Of a DNA stretch of 64,000 bases, positions 17,393 to 26,414 are shown one piece after another. The stretch spans positions 186,001 to 250,000 of the forward strand of contig NZ_FVZE01000001.1 in NCBI RefSeq assembly GCF_900168325.1, given 5' to 3'. How positions within the stretch are numbered: position 1 is the stretch's first letter; each line of letters starts with the position of its first letter. This DNA comes from Novosphingobium mathurense (GTDB taxonomy: Bacteria; Pseudomonadota; Alphaproteobacteria; Sphingomonadales; Sphingomonadaceae). Position numbers and translations under genes: made by a program. The notes below the pieces were generated by a model. It made no database searches. It saw only the letters and a program-made list of their open reading frames with translations, and was not told the DNA's origin.

Positions 17393-18853
17393 ATGAGTAC
17401 GACATTATCCTCTCGAGTCGCGGTGGCTTCCATGCTGGCTGTGACCCTTTCGCTTTCCGCCTGCGCTGCGCCCGATCTCGGGCCGCGGCCCCAGATGCGC
17501 GCACCCGCGCATCTCGACAGTGGGCGGTCCCTGCAGACTTCGGCGACCGATGCCGCTTGGCCGCGTGAGCAGTGGTGGAAAGCCTACGGCGATCCCCAGC
17601 TCGACGCGCTGGTGGATGAGGCGCTGGCCAATTCGCCCAGTGTGGCCATGGCTGAAGCGCGCATTCGTCAGGCGCGCGGTGCTGCGCAGGTCTCTGGCGC
17701 GCAAACCCAGCCTCAGCTCGGCGGGCGTGGCTCGGCCGGGCTGACGAAGCAGAGCTACAACAACGGCGTGCCCATTTCCGTTGTGCCCAAGGGCTGGAAC
17801 AGCACCGGCACGCTTGCGCTGACCGGCGATTTCGACCTCGACCTGTGGGGTAGGGCGCGCAAGGAACTTGCTGCTGCCACGTCGGAAGAAATGGCTGCGC
17901 AGGCGGACGCCCGGCAGGCGGAGCTGATGCTTTCGTCCAATGTCGTGTCGTCCTACTTCGACTTGGGGCGTCTCGTCGCACGGGGCAAGGCGCTCGCTGA
18001 AGCGGTCAAGGCGCGCCAGTCGATGGTGGACCTGACCGGCCAGCGCGTGGAGCAGGGTCTCGATAACGAGTCTCCGTTACGCCAGGCGCAGACCGCCGCG
18101 GCGCAGGCGCGCGTTGCGCTTTCGGCCAACCAGGAAGATGAACTGCTGCGCCGCCATGCGCTTGCGGCGTTGCTGGGTGCCGGGCCGGACCGCGGCCTTG
18201 CGATCCCCGCTCCCGCGATCGACAGTCTGCCCGAAACGCCCGTTCCTGCCGATGCCGGCATCGCACTTGCCGGCCGTCGTCCGGATATCGTGGCTGCGCG
18301 GTTGCGCGCCGAAGCGGCCGCATCGCGGATCGACGCTGCCAAGGCTGCCTACATGCCCGACATTTCGATCAGCGGTTTGATCGGCCTGACATCGCTCGGC
18401 CTGTCGAACCTGATCGACAGCGGATCGACTTACGGCAATGTGGGCGGTGCGCTCAGTCTGCCGATCTTCCAGGGCGGACGCCTCAAGGGCCAGTTCACCC
18501 AGGCCCGCGGCGGCTACGACGCGGCAGTCGCCAATTATAACGACACGGTCGTCGGCGCGCTCCGCGACGTCGCCGACACGCTGGCAAGCCGCAATGCGGC
18601 GGCCCAGCAGGAGAAGGATGCCTTTCAGGCACGAGAGCAGTCAGCTGCAGCTTACGATATTGCGCTCAAGCGCTATCGTGGCGGCCTGTCGAACTATCTC
18701 GAAGCCCTGACCACCGAGACCGCGGCATTGCAGGCGCGTACCTCGGCGATCGATGCCCATTTCCGGACCCTTGCCCTCGAAGTCGCGCTCAAGCGCGCTC
18801 TGGGCGGCGGGTTCGACGACAATTCCAGCGAGAAGGCTCCCGACAATGAGTAA
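17393..18853 (+). CDS. NodT-family outer membrane efflux lipoprotein
   Basis: The outer-membrane channel (486 residues) of a tripartite drug exporter. It has a lipoprotein signal with lipobox LSAC (C24) and two repeated outer-membrane efflux (OEP) domains, with the conserved AGRRPDIVAARLRAEAA segment near residue 290. It is translated first in an operon with a membrane fusion protein and a 14-helix pump. A strong AAGGAGG (17365-17371) lies 21 bases from the ATG, which is farther than a normal ribosome site, and no suitable closer start exists in this frame. Confidence 0.92.
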   Translation: MSTTLSSRVAVASMLAVTLSLSACAAPDLGPRPQMRAPAHLDSGRSLQTSATDAAWPREQWWKAYGDPQLDALVDEALANSPSVAMAEARIRQARGAAQVSGAQTQPQLGGRGSAGLTKQSYNNGVPISVVPKGWNSTGTLALTGDFDLDLWGRARKELAAATSEEMAAQADARQAELMLSSNVVSSYFDLGRLVARGKALAEAVKARQSMVDLTGQRVEQGLDNESPLRQAQTAAAQARVALSANQEDELLRRHALAALLGAGPDRGLAIPAPAIDSLPETPVPADAGIALAGRRPDIVAARLRAEAAASRIDAAKAAYMPDISISGLIGLTSLGLSNLIDSGSTYGNVGGALSLPIFQGGRLKGQFTQARGGYDAAVANYNDTVVGALRDVADTLASRNAAAQQEKDAFQAREQSAAAYDIALKRYRGGLSNYLEALTTETAALQARTSAIDAHFRTLALEVALKRALGGGFDDNSSEKAPDNE

Positions 18854-20006
18854 CGAGGTGCAGGACCTGCCTGCGGATGACGCAAACGGAGCCGGCGAGG
18901 CCAGTGTTATCGATCAGAAGCGGCGCAAGCCGTTGCTGATCGGTCTGGCCGTGGCCGTGCTTGCGGTCGGCGCGCTGTACTTCCTTTATGATGTGTTCAT
19001 CGGCAGCCGTTCGGTCTCGACCGACAATGCCTATGTCGTTGGGGACACCGCGCAAGTGACCCCGCTGACCAGCGGGCAGGTGGCCGAAGTGCTGGTGACC
19101 GACACGCAGCCGGTGAAGAAGGGTCAGCTTCTTTTCCGTCTCGACGATACCGACCAGAAGATCGCGTTCGCCCAGGCCGAGGCCGGGCTGGCCTATGCGC
19201 AGCGGCGCTATGCCCAGTCGATCGCCAACAACAGTGCCCTTGGCGCTGCAGCCGATGCCAGTGCGCAACAGATCGCGTCTGCCAAGGCCCGCCTCGCATC
19301 GGCCAACGCCTCTCTTGCCAAGGCCCAGGCCGACTACAAGCGCCGCGCAGCCCTGGCGAACAGCGGTGCGGTGTCCGCGGAAGAGCTGGCCGCTGCGCGT
19401 GAGGCGCTCACTTCGGCGCAGGCGGCGGCAAGCCAGGCCAAGGCGGCTCTGGATGAAGCGCAATCGAACGCGGTCAGCGCGCGCAAGAAGGAGCAGGCCT
19501 CAGTGGCCCTTACTTCGGGCACCACGAATGAAACCGCGCCCGAGATCCGTCTGGCCAAGGCTCGGCTGGCGCAGGCAAAGCTCGACCTCCAGCGTACCGT
19601 GGTGCGCGCGCCGGTCGATGGCGTGATCGCGAAGCGTTCGATCCAGGTTGGCCAGAAGGTTGAGACCGGCTCGGTCGCGATGATCGTGGTCCCGGTCAAC
19701 CGTCTCTACGTCAACGCAAACTTCAAGGAAGACCAGCTCGGCAAGGTCCGCTCGGGCCAGAAGGCGACCGTGGTTTCCGACTTCTACGGCAGCGATGTCA
19801 CCTATCATGGCAAGGTCGTGGGCTTCTCCGGCGGTACCGGCGCAGCATTCTCGCTGATTCCGGCGCAGAACGCGACGGGGAACTGGATCAAGGTCGTGCA
19901 GCGACTGCCGGTGCGTATCGAACTCGATCCCAAGGAACTGGAGGAGCACCCGCTGCGCATCGGTCTGTCGATGGAAGCTGAAATCGACCTGACGGATCCG
20001 AAGTAA
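18846..20006 (+). CDS. EmrA-type membrane fusion protein (HlyD family)
   Basis: A periplasmic adaptor of 386 residues: one N-terminal membrane anchor (about residues 29-50), a biotinyl-lipoyl-like half (STDNAYVVGDTAQVTPLTSG), a long Ala-rich coiled-coil hairpin (about 95-250) and the second lipoyl/beta-barrel half (VVRAPVDGVIAKRSIQVGQKV). It links the inner-membrane pump to the NodT channel. The start overlaps the nodT stop (ATGAGTAA), and its stop overlaps the emrB-like start (TAATG), so all three are coupled. Confidence 0.93.
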   Translation: MSNEVQDLPADDANGAGEASVIDQKRRKPLLIGLAVAVLAVGALYFLYDVFIGSRSVSTDNAYVVGDTAQVTPLTSGQVAEVLVTDTQPVKKGQLLFRLDDTDQKIAFAQAEAGLAYAQRRYAQSIANNSALGAAADASAQQIASAKARLASANASLAKAQADYKRRAALANSGAVSAEELAAAREALTSAQAAASQAKAALDEAQSNAVSARKKEQASVALTSGTTNETAPEIRLAKARLAQAKLDLQRTVVRAPVDGVIAKRSIQVGQKVETGSVAMIVVPVNRLYVNANFKEDQLGKVRSGQKATVVSDFYGSDVTYHGKVVGFSGGTGAAFSLIPAQNATGNWIKVVQRLPVRIELDPKELEEHPLRIGLSMEAEIDLTDPK

Positions 20007-21568
20007 TGGCGGGCGCGGCAACAGCACCTGCCGGGACGGGCCCGGGCGAGGCAGTGCCTCGCCCCCTGACCGGAATACGGCTGATCGTGGCCGGCTTCGT
20101 GCTGGCCATGGCGAACTTCATCGTCGTGCTCGATTTGACGATCGCCAACGTTTCGGTGCCGCATATCGCAGGCGGCCTGGCCGTCTCGGTTTCGAGCGGT
20201 ACCTGGGTGATTACCTCCTACGCCGTCGCCGAAGCGATCTGCGTGCCGTTGACGGGCTGGCTGGCGGGGCGCTTCGGCACCCTACGCGTCTTCCTGTATT
20301 CGCTAGTAGGCTTCGCGGTCTTCTCCGCGCTTTGCGGCCTGTCCAGCACGCTGGGCATGCTGGTTCTGTTCCGCATCGGACAAGGCTTCTGCGGCGGTCC
20401 GCTGATGCCGCTGACCCAGACGCTGCTTTTGCGAATCTTCCCCAAGGAAATGCATTCACGCGCCATGGCGATGTGGGCGATGACCGTCGTCACCGCGCCG
20501 ATTGCCGGCCCGATCCTCGGTGGCTGGATCAGTGACAACTGGTCGTGGGAATGGATCTTCTTCATCAACGTGCCGCTCGCCGTTCCGATCTTCTTCGGCA
20601 TCGCGACTTTGCTGCGCGGGGCTGAGACGCCGACCAGGAAGCTGCCTATCGACAGGATCGGACTGGTGCTGCTGGTGATCTGGGTCGGCGCCTTCCAGAT
20701 GATGCTCGACCTTGGTCGTGAAGAGGACTGGTTCAGCTCCACCAAGATTGTGATCATGGCCTGCGTGGCTGCCGTGTTCTTCGCAGCATTCGTGATCTGG
20801 GAACTGACCGAGAAACATCCCATCGTCGACTTGAAGGTCTTCCGCCACTCAGGCTTCACGGCGGCGACGATATCCTTGATGATTGCATTCGGGACCTACT
20901 TCTCGTCGGTCGTGGTCATTCCGCAATGGCTGCAGACGTCGATGGGATACACGGCCACCGATGCCGGCTTTGCCATGGCGTTCAGCGGCATCCTGGCCGT
21001 GGCCGTGTCTCCCGTTGTGCCCCGTCTGATGCAGAAGTTCGACCCGCGCCTGCTGGTGTTCGTCGGCATTTCCTGGATCGGCTTCTGTTCGATGCTGCGA
21101 TCGTACTGGTCGACGGATTCGACGTTCTGGATGATATCGATGCCCCAGCTTCTGCAGGGGGCAGGGGTCTCGCTGTTTATCGTGCCGCTCACCACGATCA
21201 GCCTCAGCTCGGTCAACCTTGAGGAGACCGCGACGGCATCGGGCATCGCCAACTTCGCGCGAACGCTGGCGGGTGCCGTGGCGACGGCTCTGGTCACTAC
21301 GTACTGGAACGATGCCTCGCGCATGGATACGGCCGAGATGGTCGGGACCCTCAATGGCGTCGAGCAGGTGTCCAGTACACTGCAGCATCAGGGCTTCAGC
21401 GCCGAGCAGGCTGCAGCCTCAATTTCCCAGATCGTGGAATTGCAGGGCACGGCGCTTGGGACCACGCACCTCTTCGCCATCTCTGCGGTTGTTCTGGTGA
21501 TTGCCGCCTCGACGATCTGGGTCGCCCCGCGTCCGCCAAAGGATATGAAGCCGCAGGCGGCACACTGA
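20006..21568 (+). CDS. EmrB/QacA-type drug:H+ antiporter (DHA2 family)
   Basis: A 520-residue inner-membrane pump with about 14 helices. Family marks are DLTIANVSVPHIAGGL in helix 1 (the DHA2 motif LDxTIVNVALP), GWLAGRFGTLRVF in the loop after helix 2 and GPILGGWISDNWSWEWIFFINVP in helix 5. Together with the EmrA and NodT partners it would expel hydrophobic drugs or signals across both membranes. The substrate is unknown. Expression is probably controlled by the divergent TetR protein. Confidence 0.93.
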   Translation: MAGAATAPAGTGPGEAVPRPLTGIRLIVAGFVLAMANFIVVLDLTIANVSVPHIAGGLAVSVSSGTWVITSYAVAEAICVPLTGWLAGRFGTLRVFLYSLVGFAVFSALCGLSSTLGMLVLFRIGQGFCGGPLMPLTQTLLLRIFPKEMHSRAMAMWAMTVVTAPIAGPILGGWISDNWSWEWIFFINVPLAVPIFFGIATLLRGAETPTRKLPIDRIGLVLLVIWVGAFQMMLDLGREEDWFSSTKIVIMACVAAVFFAAFVIWELTEKHPIVDLKVFRHSGFTAATISLMIAFGTYFSSVVVIPQWLQTSMGYTATDAGFAMAFSGILAVAVSPVVPRLMQKFDPRLLVFVGISWIGFCSMLRSYWSTDSTFWMISMPQLLQGAGVSLFIVPLTTISLSSVNLEETATASGIANFARTLAGAVATALVTTYWNDASRMDTAEMVGTLNGVEQVSSTLQHQGFSAEQAAASISQIVELQGTALGTTHLFAISAVVLVIAASTIWVAPRPPKDMKPQAAH

Positions 21569-21604
21569 CCCCCCGAGCGTCCGGCCCCCCTCCACTGGAC
21601 GTTC

Positions 21605-21657
21605 AAAAAAGAAGCGAGCGGACGACCACCTTGCCCGGTGTCGCCCGCTCGCTTTGC
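21605..21657. terminator. Bidirectional intrinsic terminator between emrB and cheB-like genes
   Basis: Stem AAGCGAGCGG (21612-21621) / CCGCTCGCTT (21645-21654) lies between two convergent genes. On the minus strand it continues into CTTTTTTG, a proper U-tract for the cheB-like gene; on the plus strand it is followed by TGCTTT, a weaker one. Confidence 0.8.
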
Positions 21658-21673
21658 TTTCAGGGTGAGTGGA

Positions 21674-22720
21674 TCAGCCTTCCGAGCCGCAGTTCGCGAG
21701 GATGTCGGCGGCCAGTTCCTCGAGACGCAGTTCGCTGTCGACCGCACCGGCTTCGACCGCCGCTGCCGGAGCCTGCGGGACGGTGGCGGTGTTGCGGTCC
21801 TGGGCAAGGGTGCGGCAGCCCGCGGCCTGAAGCAGCTTGAGACCCTTCGCGCCGTCTTCGCCCATGCCGGTCAGCACGGCGCCGATGGCAGGCATCGAAG
21901 CGCGCGCGATCGAGCCGAACAGCAGCGTTGCCGAAGGACGGAAACCTTCGACCGGATCGCGCTCGACAAGGCGCAGCCTGGCCGGAGCGCCGGGTTCGAC
22001 GATCACGTGCTTGCCCGGATCGGAAGCGATGTAGACCGTGCCCGAGCTCAGTTCAGCGCCATCGGCAGCCGCTTTGACCGCACAGGGGAAGTCCTTGTTG
22101 GCACGGTCGATGAACATCTGCGCCAGTGCCGGTTCGGTCTGCAGGATGATCACGGTCGGGGGGCAGTTCTTGGGATAGCGCGAGAGCACTTCGGTCAGTG
22201 CATCGACGCCGCCCATCGACGCGCTGAAGGCCGCGATCTTGCCGTTGCTGACGTAGCCGCCGCCGGCTTCGGCCTCGGCCTCGGCCTTGGGGCCGCGATT
22301 GCGCGGCTTGTCGCGCACGTTCGAATTCGCCGCGGCAAGCACGATCTTGCCAAGTTTGCCCACCGTCTTGGCGAACTGCTCCGGCGTCGCCTTGAGCGGC
22401 TTGGGGAAGCATTCCACCGCGCCCAGTTCGAAAGCCTTGAGCGAGGTTTCGGTACCGCTCTGGGTAAGGCTGGACAGCATGACAACCGGCAGCGGGTTGG
22501 TGGTCATGATCTCTTCGAGGAATTCGATGCCGCTCATCCCGGGCATCTCGACGTCGAGCGTTACCACGTTCGGCATCAGTTCTGCGATCTGGTCGCGGGC
22601 CTCGGCGGCATTGGCGGCCGTGCCGACGACGCGAATGTTCTTCGTCTGCTCGAGAACATCGCAAAACAGGGCGCGCATAGCCGCTGAATCGTCGACTACC
22701 AGTACGCGGGCGTCATGCAT
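21674..22720 (-). CDS. CheB-like response regulator with a degenerate methylesterase site
   Basis: A 348-residue receiver plus CheB methylesterase protein. The receiver is intact (D10-D11, phosphoacceptor D56 in TLDVEMPGMSG). In the esterase domain the Ser (S168, SASMGG) and Asp (D289, TGMGEDG) of the triad are present, but the His that should follow Gln in the VxxQH motif is Thr (LQTEPALAQ, T195). The intact CheB 4 kb away keeps QH. The linker is charged (KAEAEAEA). It is transcribed alone, divergent from the che operon. It is likely to be a non-hydrolytic or altered receptor-binding protein; that is inference. Confidence 0.88.
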   Translation of the reverse strand: MHDARVLVVDDSAAMRALFCDVLEQTKNIRVVGTAANAAEARDQIAELMPNVVTLDVEMPGMSGIEFLEEIMTTNPLPVVMLSSLTQSGTETSLKAFELGAVECFPKPLKATPEQFAKTVGKLGKIVLAAANSNVRDKPRNRGPKAEAEAEAGGGYVSNGKIAAFSASMGGVDALTEVLSRYPKNCPPTVIILQTEPALAQMFIDRANKDFPCAVKAAADGAELSSGTVYIASDPGKHVIVEPGAPARLRLVERDPVEGFRPSATLLFGSIARASMPAIGAVLTGMGEDGAKGLKLLQAAGCRTLAQDRNTATVPQAPAAAVEAGAVDSELRLEELAADILANCGSEG

Positions 22721-23074
22721 GAGGGAGAAACCTTCTCGCTGAATAGTGAATATCGATTGCCTGTGCTGGATACCACTAATTCAGCGATCAAAATCCTTAA
22801 CCAATCTACGGACATCGCCTGAGTTGGTAGCAAACGAGGTTTTGGCAAGGCGCCGTGTAGCGTGGCCTTCGTCAGTGGTTCGCAGACGATTTTTCGGCTC
22901 GATCGGAAGGTCATCGCGTTGCCCTAAGTTAACGATCTGGACGCGTGGAATTGGGCAGGTGGAGTGCCCGAATGACCGTCTCCTGACCGTTTCCCTAAGG
23001 ATAACTGCGTAGGACCAGTGACATAGTGACGGAAAGGCTGTGGTCGTATTCAGCGACCAACTGTTGGGGGCACA
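22721..23074. other. Divergent promoter region of the chemotaxis genes, no gene seen
   Basis: A 354-base gap between the cheB-like gene and the STAS-cheA operon. No open frame in it looks like a protein and I found no sigma-54, FliA or CtrA site that meets the consensus. It is more AT-rich than the flanks and must contain the promoters of both units. Confidence 0.6.
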
Positions 23075-23335
23075 ATGAACAGCATTATCTTGCCGGCGCG
23101 CTGTGACCGCGCCGCTGCCGAAGCGATATGGCCGGAACTGGTTGCGGCAATGGGCGATGGCCCGACCGCGATCGACGGTTCGGGTGTGGAGCACGTCGGC
23201 CAGGCGGTGCTCCAGCTCCTCGTGTCCGCGCGCCGCAGCGATGGCGGAGCGACAATCACGCCGTCCCCGGCACTTCTCGATGCGGCCCAGCTGACCGGCC
23301 TGACCTCGGAACTCTTCGAAGAGAGCAAATTATGA
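23075..23335 (+). CDS. STAS-domain protein heading the chemotaxis operon
   Basis: An 86-residue single STAS domain (anti-sigma-antagonist fold); the segment PTAIDGSGVEHVGQAVLQLLVSA corresponds to the core strand-helix around the usual phosphoserine region. Alphaproteobacterial che operons often begin with such a small STAS gene (called cheX or cheS in some rhizobia and Caulobacter), whose role is poorly defined. It overlaps cheA as ATGA. GGGGGC precedes the ATG. It is not related to the CheX/CheC phosphatases. Confidence 0.85.
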   Translation: MNSIILPARCDRAAAEAIWPELVAAMGDGPTAIDGSGVEHVGQAVLQLLVSARRSDGGATITPSPALLDAAQLTGLTSELFEESKL

Positions 23336-25548
23336 GCCCTGAAGAAATCCAACAGATCTTCTTTGCCGAGTGCGAGGAATCGCTGGCGGCCGCGGAAAGC
23401 GGCCTCGCGGCCTGTCAGGCTGGAACGCAGGATGCCGATACCGTCAATGCCGTCTTCCGCGCGGTTCACTCGATCAAGGGCGGTGCGGGGGCTTTCGGCT
23501 ACGTAGCGCTTCAGGCCTATACCCATACGTTCGAGACACTGCTGTCTGATGTTCGCGAAGGGCTGGTGGCGATCGAAAGCAAGCTCGTCGACCTGCTGCT
23601 CCGTGCGCTCGATACGCTCTCTGACCACGTAGAGGCGGCGCGTGAAGGCGGCGATGCGCCTGCCGACGCGGCGCTGATCAGCGAAATGGAAGCGTCCATG
23701 GCAGCCAATGCCGGCGGTGCTTCCGAAGCGGTCGAGCAAGCCCCGGCCGAGCCGGAAGTGAGCGAACCGGCTTCGTATGATTCGGACGCCGAAAGCAGTT
23801 CCGACTACGAACTCGATCTCGATGCGCTGCTCGACGATCTAACCGCAGGCTTTGACCCGGCTCCGGCCAAGGCAGCCGAAGCGGCGCCGGAAAAGCGTTG
23901 GAAGGTCCACCTTCGTCCGCACTCGGGCGCCATGCGCAATGGCAGCGAGCCGCTGCTGATGGTGCGCGAGATCGCCAGCCTCGGCGGCGAATGCGTGCAT
24001 TGCGACATCTCGCAGGTTCCGCCGCTCGATGCTTTCGATCCGGCGCAGGGTTATCTGGGCTGGACGTTCTCGATGCCCGAGGCGGCCAGCGAGGATTCGG
24101 TTCGCGAGATATTCGATTTCATCGGTGACGACTGCGCGCTCGCATTCGGCGATGATGCAGAAATTCCCGAGGTGATCATCGTAGCCGCGGCCCCCAAGCC
24201 CGTGCCTGCACCGGTTGCGCCTGTGCCCGTGAGTGAACCGAAGGCCGCGACCCCGCAAGCTTCAGCGCCCGTCGCTGCCGCTCCGCAGCCCGCACCGTCT
24301 CCGGTTCAGGAACCGCCTGCCGATGCCGCCGCGAAGGCTGCACCGGGTGCTCCCCCGGCACCCCCGGCAGGTGGGCAATCGATTCGCATCGATCTGTTCA
24401 AGCTCGACCGCCTGATCGACCTCGTCGGCGAACTCGTGATTGCGCAGGCCATGCTCGTTCAGCGCCTTGGCGCCAACGGTATCACCGCGAACGAGGAGCT
24501 TTCGCTGCTCGAGACGCTGACCCGCGACATCCAGGAAAGCGCGATGTCGATTCGCGCGCAGCCGATCTCGAGCGTCTTCAGCCGGGTGCCGCGCATCCTG
24601 CGCGAACTGGCGTCCTCGACCGGTAAACACGTCAAGCTCGACGTCATCGGTGAGACGACCGAACTCGACAAGACGGTGATCGAACGCCTCGGTGAACCGC
24701 TCACACACCTCATCCGCAATGCCGTCGACCATGGCATCGAGAGCGCCGAGGATCGTATCGCCGCAGGCAAGGCGCCGGAAGGTACCCTCACGCTTTCGGC
24801 CGAGCACCGCTCGGGCCGCATCCTCATTTCGATCGCCGACGACGGCGCGGGCATCAACCGCGAACGCGTGCTGGCCAAGGCCGTGGAGAAGGGCATCGTC
24901 AGCGCGGATGCGCAGCTGACTGCCGAGGAAATCGACAACCTCATCTTCGCGCCCGGCTTCTCGACCGCGCAGACCGTTTCCAACATTTCCGGCCGCGGTG
25001 TCGGCATGGACGTGGTGCGCCAGAACGTTAAGGATCTGGGCGGTCGCATCACCATCGACAGCACACCGGGCAAGGGCACGACCTTCATCCTGACCCTGCC
25101 GCTCACTCTGGCGATCTCGGACGGCATGATCGTCAACGTCGGCGACCAGACCCTCGTGGTTCCGCTTGCCAGTGTGGTCGAAAGCCTGCGTCCGGGCGAT
25201 GGCGAAGTGCAGGGGCTGGGCTCCAACCGCAACATGCTCAACGTGCGCGGACGCTTCATTCCGATCGTGTCTCTGCGTTCGGCGCTGGGCGCTTCGAGCG
25301 GAGCGCTGACGCCGGATGAGGGCGTCCTGATCGTCGTCGATACCGAAAGCACCGGCCAGGCCGCGCTGCTGGTCGATGAAATTCAGGACCAGCGCCAGTT
25401 CGTCATCAAGAGCCTGGCCACCAACTTTCGCGCGGTCGATGGCGTTGCCGGCGCGACCATCCTCGGTGACGGGCGCGTGGCGCTCATCGTCGATGTGGAT
25501 GGCCTCGTCTCAAATGCCGCTCCGGGCCAGGAGCGTCAGGCTGCATGA
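23332..25548 (+). CDS. cheA: Chemotaxis histidine kinase CheA
   Basis: A 738-residue kinase that couples receptors to CheY and CheB. Order: HPt domain with phospho-His H46 (AVHSIKGGAGAFG), an acidic linker, an extra globular region (about residues 185-285, from KRWKVHLRPHSG), a Pro/Ala-rich linker, dimerisation domain, HATPase domain (N-box HLIRNAVDHGIE, G1 DDGAGI, G2 GRGVGMD) and a C-terminal CheW-like domain. It is translationally coupled to the STAS gene upstream and cheR downstream. The extra region between P1 and P3 may replace the CheY-binding P2. Confidence 0.96.
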   Translation: MSPEEIQQIFFAECEESLAAAESGLAACQAGTQDADTVNAVFRAVHSIKGGAGAFGYVALQAYTHTFETLLSDVREGLVAIESKLVDLLLRALDTLSDHVEAAREGGDAPADAALISEMEASMAANAGGASEAVEQAPAEPEVSEPASYDSDAESSSDYELDLDALLDDLTAGFDPAPAKAAEAAPEKRWKVHLRPHSGAMRNGSEPLLMVREIASLGGECVHCDISQVPPLDAFDPAQGYLGWTFSMPEAASEDSVREIFDFIGDDCALAFGDDAEIPEVIIVAAAPKPVPAPVAPVPVSEPKAATPQASAPVAAAPQPAPSPVQEPPADAAAKAAPGAPPAPPAGGQSIRIDLFKLDRLIDLVGELVIAQAMLVQRLGANGITANEELSLLETLTRDIQESAMSIRAQPISSVFSRVPRILRELASSTGKHVKLDVIGETTELDKTVIERLGEPLTHLIRNAVDHGIESAEDRIAAGKAPEGTLTLSAEHRSGRILISIADDGAGINRERVLAKAVEKGIVSADAQLTAEEIDNLIFAPGFSTAQTVSNISGRGVGMDVVRQNVKDLGGRITIDSTPGKGTTFILTLPLTLAISDGMIVNVGDQTLVVPLASVVESLRPGDGEVQGLGSNRNMLNVRGRFIPIVSLRSALGASSGALTPDEGVLIVVDTESTGQAALLVDEIQDQRQFVIKSLATNFRAVDGVAGATILGDGRVALIVDVDGLVSNAAPGQERQAA

Positions 25549-26414
25549 GCGCGTCGCCCGCCACGACCGAGCCGATTCCCGGCGTCAGCCCGGACATCTA
25601 CAGTGCGGCCGATTTCCAGGCCGTATCCGAGATCGTCTACCGGGCCGTCGGCATCGTGCTTCAGCAGGGCAAGGCGATGCTCGTCTATTCGCGCCTCGCT
25701 CCGCTGGTGCGGCAGGCCGGTTGCGTCACGTTCTCCCGCTACATCGAACTGATGCGCTCGGATGCGGAGGAACTGAACCGGGCCGTGGCGTCGCTGACAA
25801 CCAATCACACCTTCTTCTACCGCGAGGCGCATCACTTCGAGCACTTGCGGCGCGAGGCACGTCCTCACCTGCTGGCCAAGCTCGAGAATAAGCAGCCGGT
25901 GCGGCTGTGGTCGGCGGGATGTTCCAGCGGGGAGGAGACCTGGTCGATGGTCATGACCCTGCTCGGTCCAGAACGGCAGGTGGGCCTCAACATGATGCGC
26001 AGTGACCTTCGCATTCTTGCCAGCGATGTCGCGCCCCATGCGATCGCGAAGGCAGACGCAGGAATTTATAGCGACAAGGAAGTGCAGCCGGTGCCCGAGG
26101 ACTTGCGCAAGGCGTGGGCCCGCAGCGAGGGCGGCAACGTGTCGATGTCGGACGCGATCCGCTCGATCGTGCGTTTCCGCCTGCTCAATCTGCTGGGCGA
26201 CTGGCCGATGAAGGGCCGGTTCGACGTCATTTTCTGCCGGAACGTCATGATCTATTTCGACAATCCAACCAAGGAGCGCCTGGTGCAGCGTTTCGTTGAT
26301 GCCCTCGTCCCTGGCGGTTTCCTCTACATCGGTCATTCCGAACGCGTGACGGGGCCGGCTCAGCGCCAGCTCGATCTGGTTGGGCCGACGATCTACCAGA
26401 GGAGCGCCGCATGA
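25545..26414 (+). CDS. cheR: Chemoreceptor methyltransferase CheR
   Basis: A 289-residue enzyme that methylates receptor glutamates using S-adenosylmethionine. An N-terminal helical domain (about 1-90) is followed by a Rossmann methyltransferase domain with the SAM motif LWSAGCSSGEETWSMVM and the family motif FCRNVMIYFD. No C-terminal NWETF-binding extension or TPR is present. It overlaps cheA and cheB by ATGA on both sides. Confidence 0.95.
   Translation: MSASPATTEPIPGVSPDIYSAADFQAVSEIVYRAVGIVLQQGKAMLVYSRLAPLVRQAGCVTFSRYIELMRSDAEELNRAVASLTTNHTFFYREAHHFEHLRREARPHLLAKLENKQPVRLWSAGCSSGEETWSMVMTLLGPERQVGLNMMRSDLRILASDVAPHAIAKADAGIYSDKEVQPVPEDLRKAWARSEGGNVSMSDAIRSIVRFRLLNLLGDWPMKGRFDVIFCRNVMIYFDNPTKERLVQRFVDALVPGGFLYIGHSERVTGPAQRQLDLVGPTIYQRSAA

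Noticed and set aside
22721..23074. Sigma-54 or FliA flagellar promoter in the che intergenic region
   Set aside because: Candidate GG...GC and TAAA...GCCGATAA patterns were sought on both strands, but none keeps the required core and spacing.
23128..23331. In-frame extension of cheA upstream into the STAS gene
   Set aside because: The extension is an alternative-frame reading of the STAS gene; the ATG at 23332 overlaps its stop in the usual coupled manner and gives a normal HPt start.
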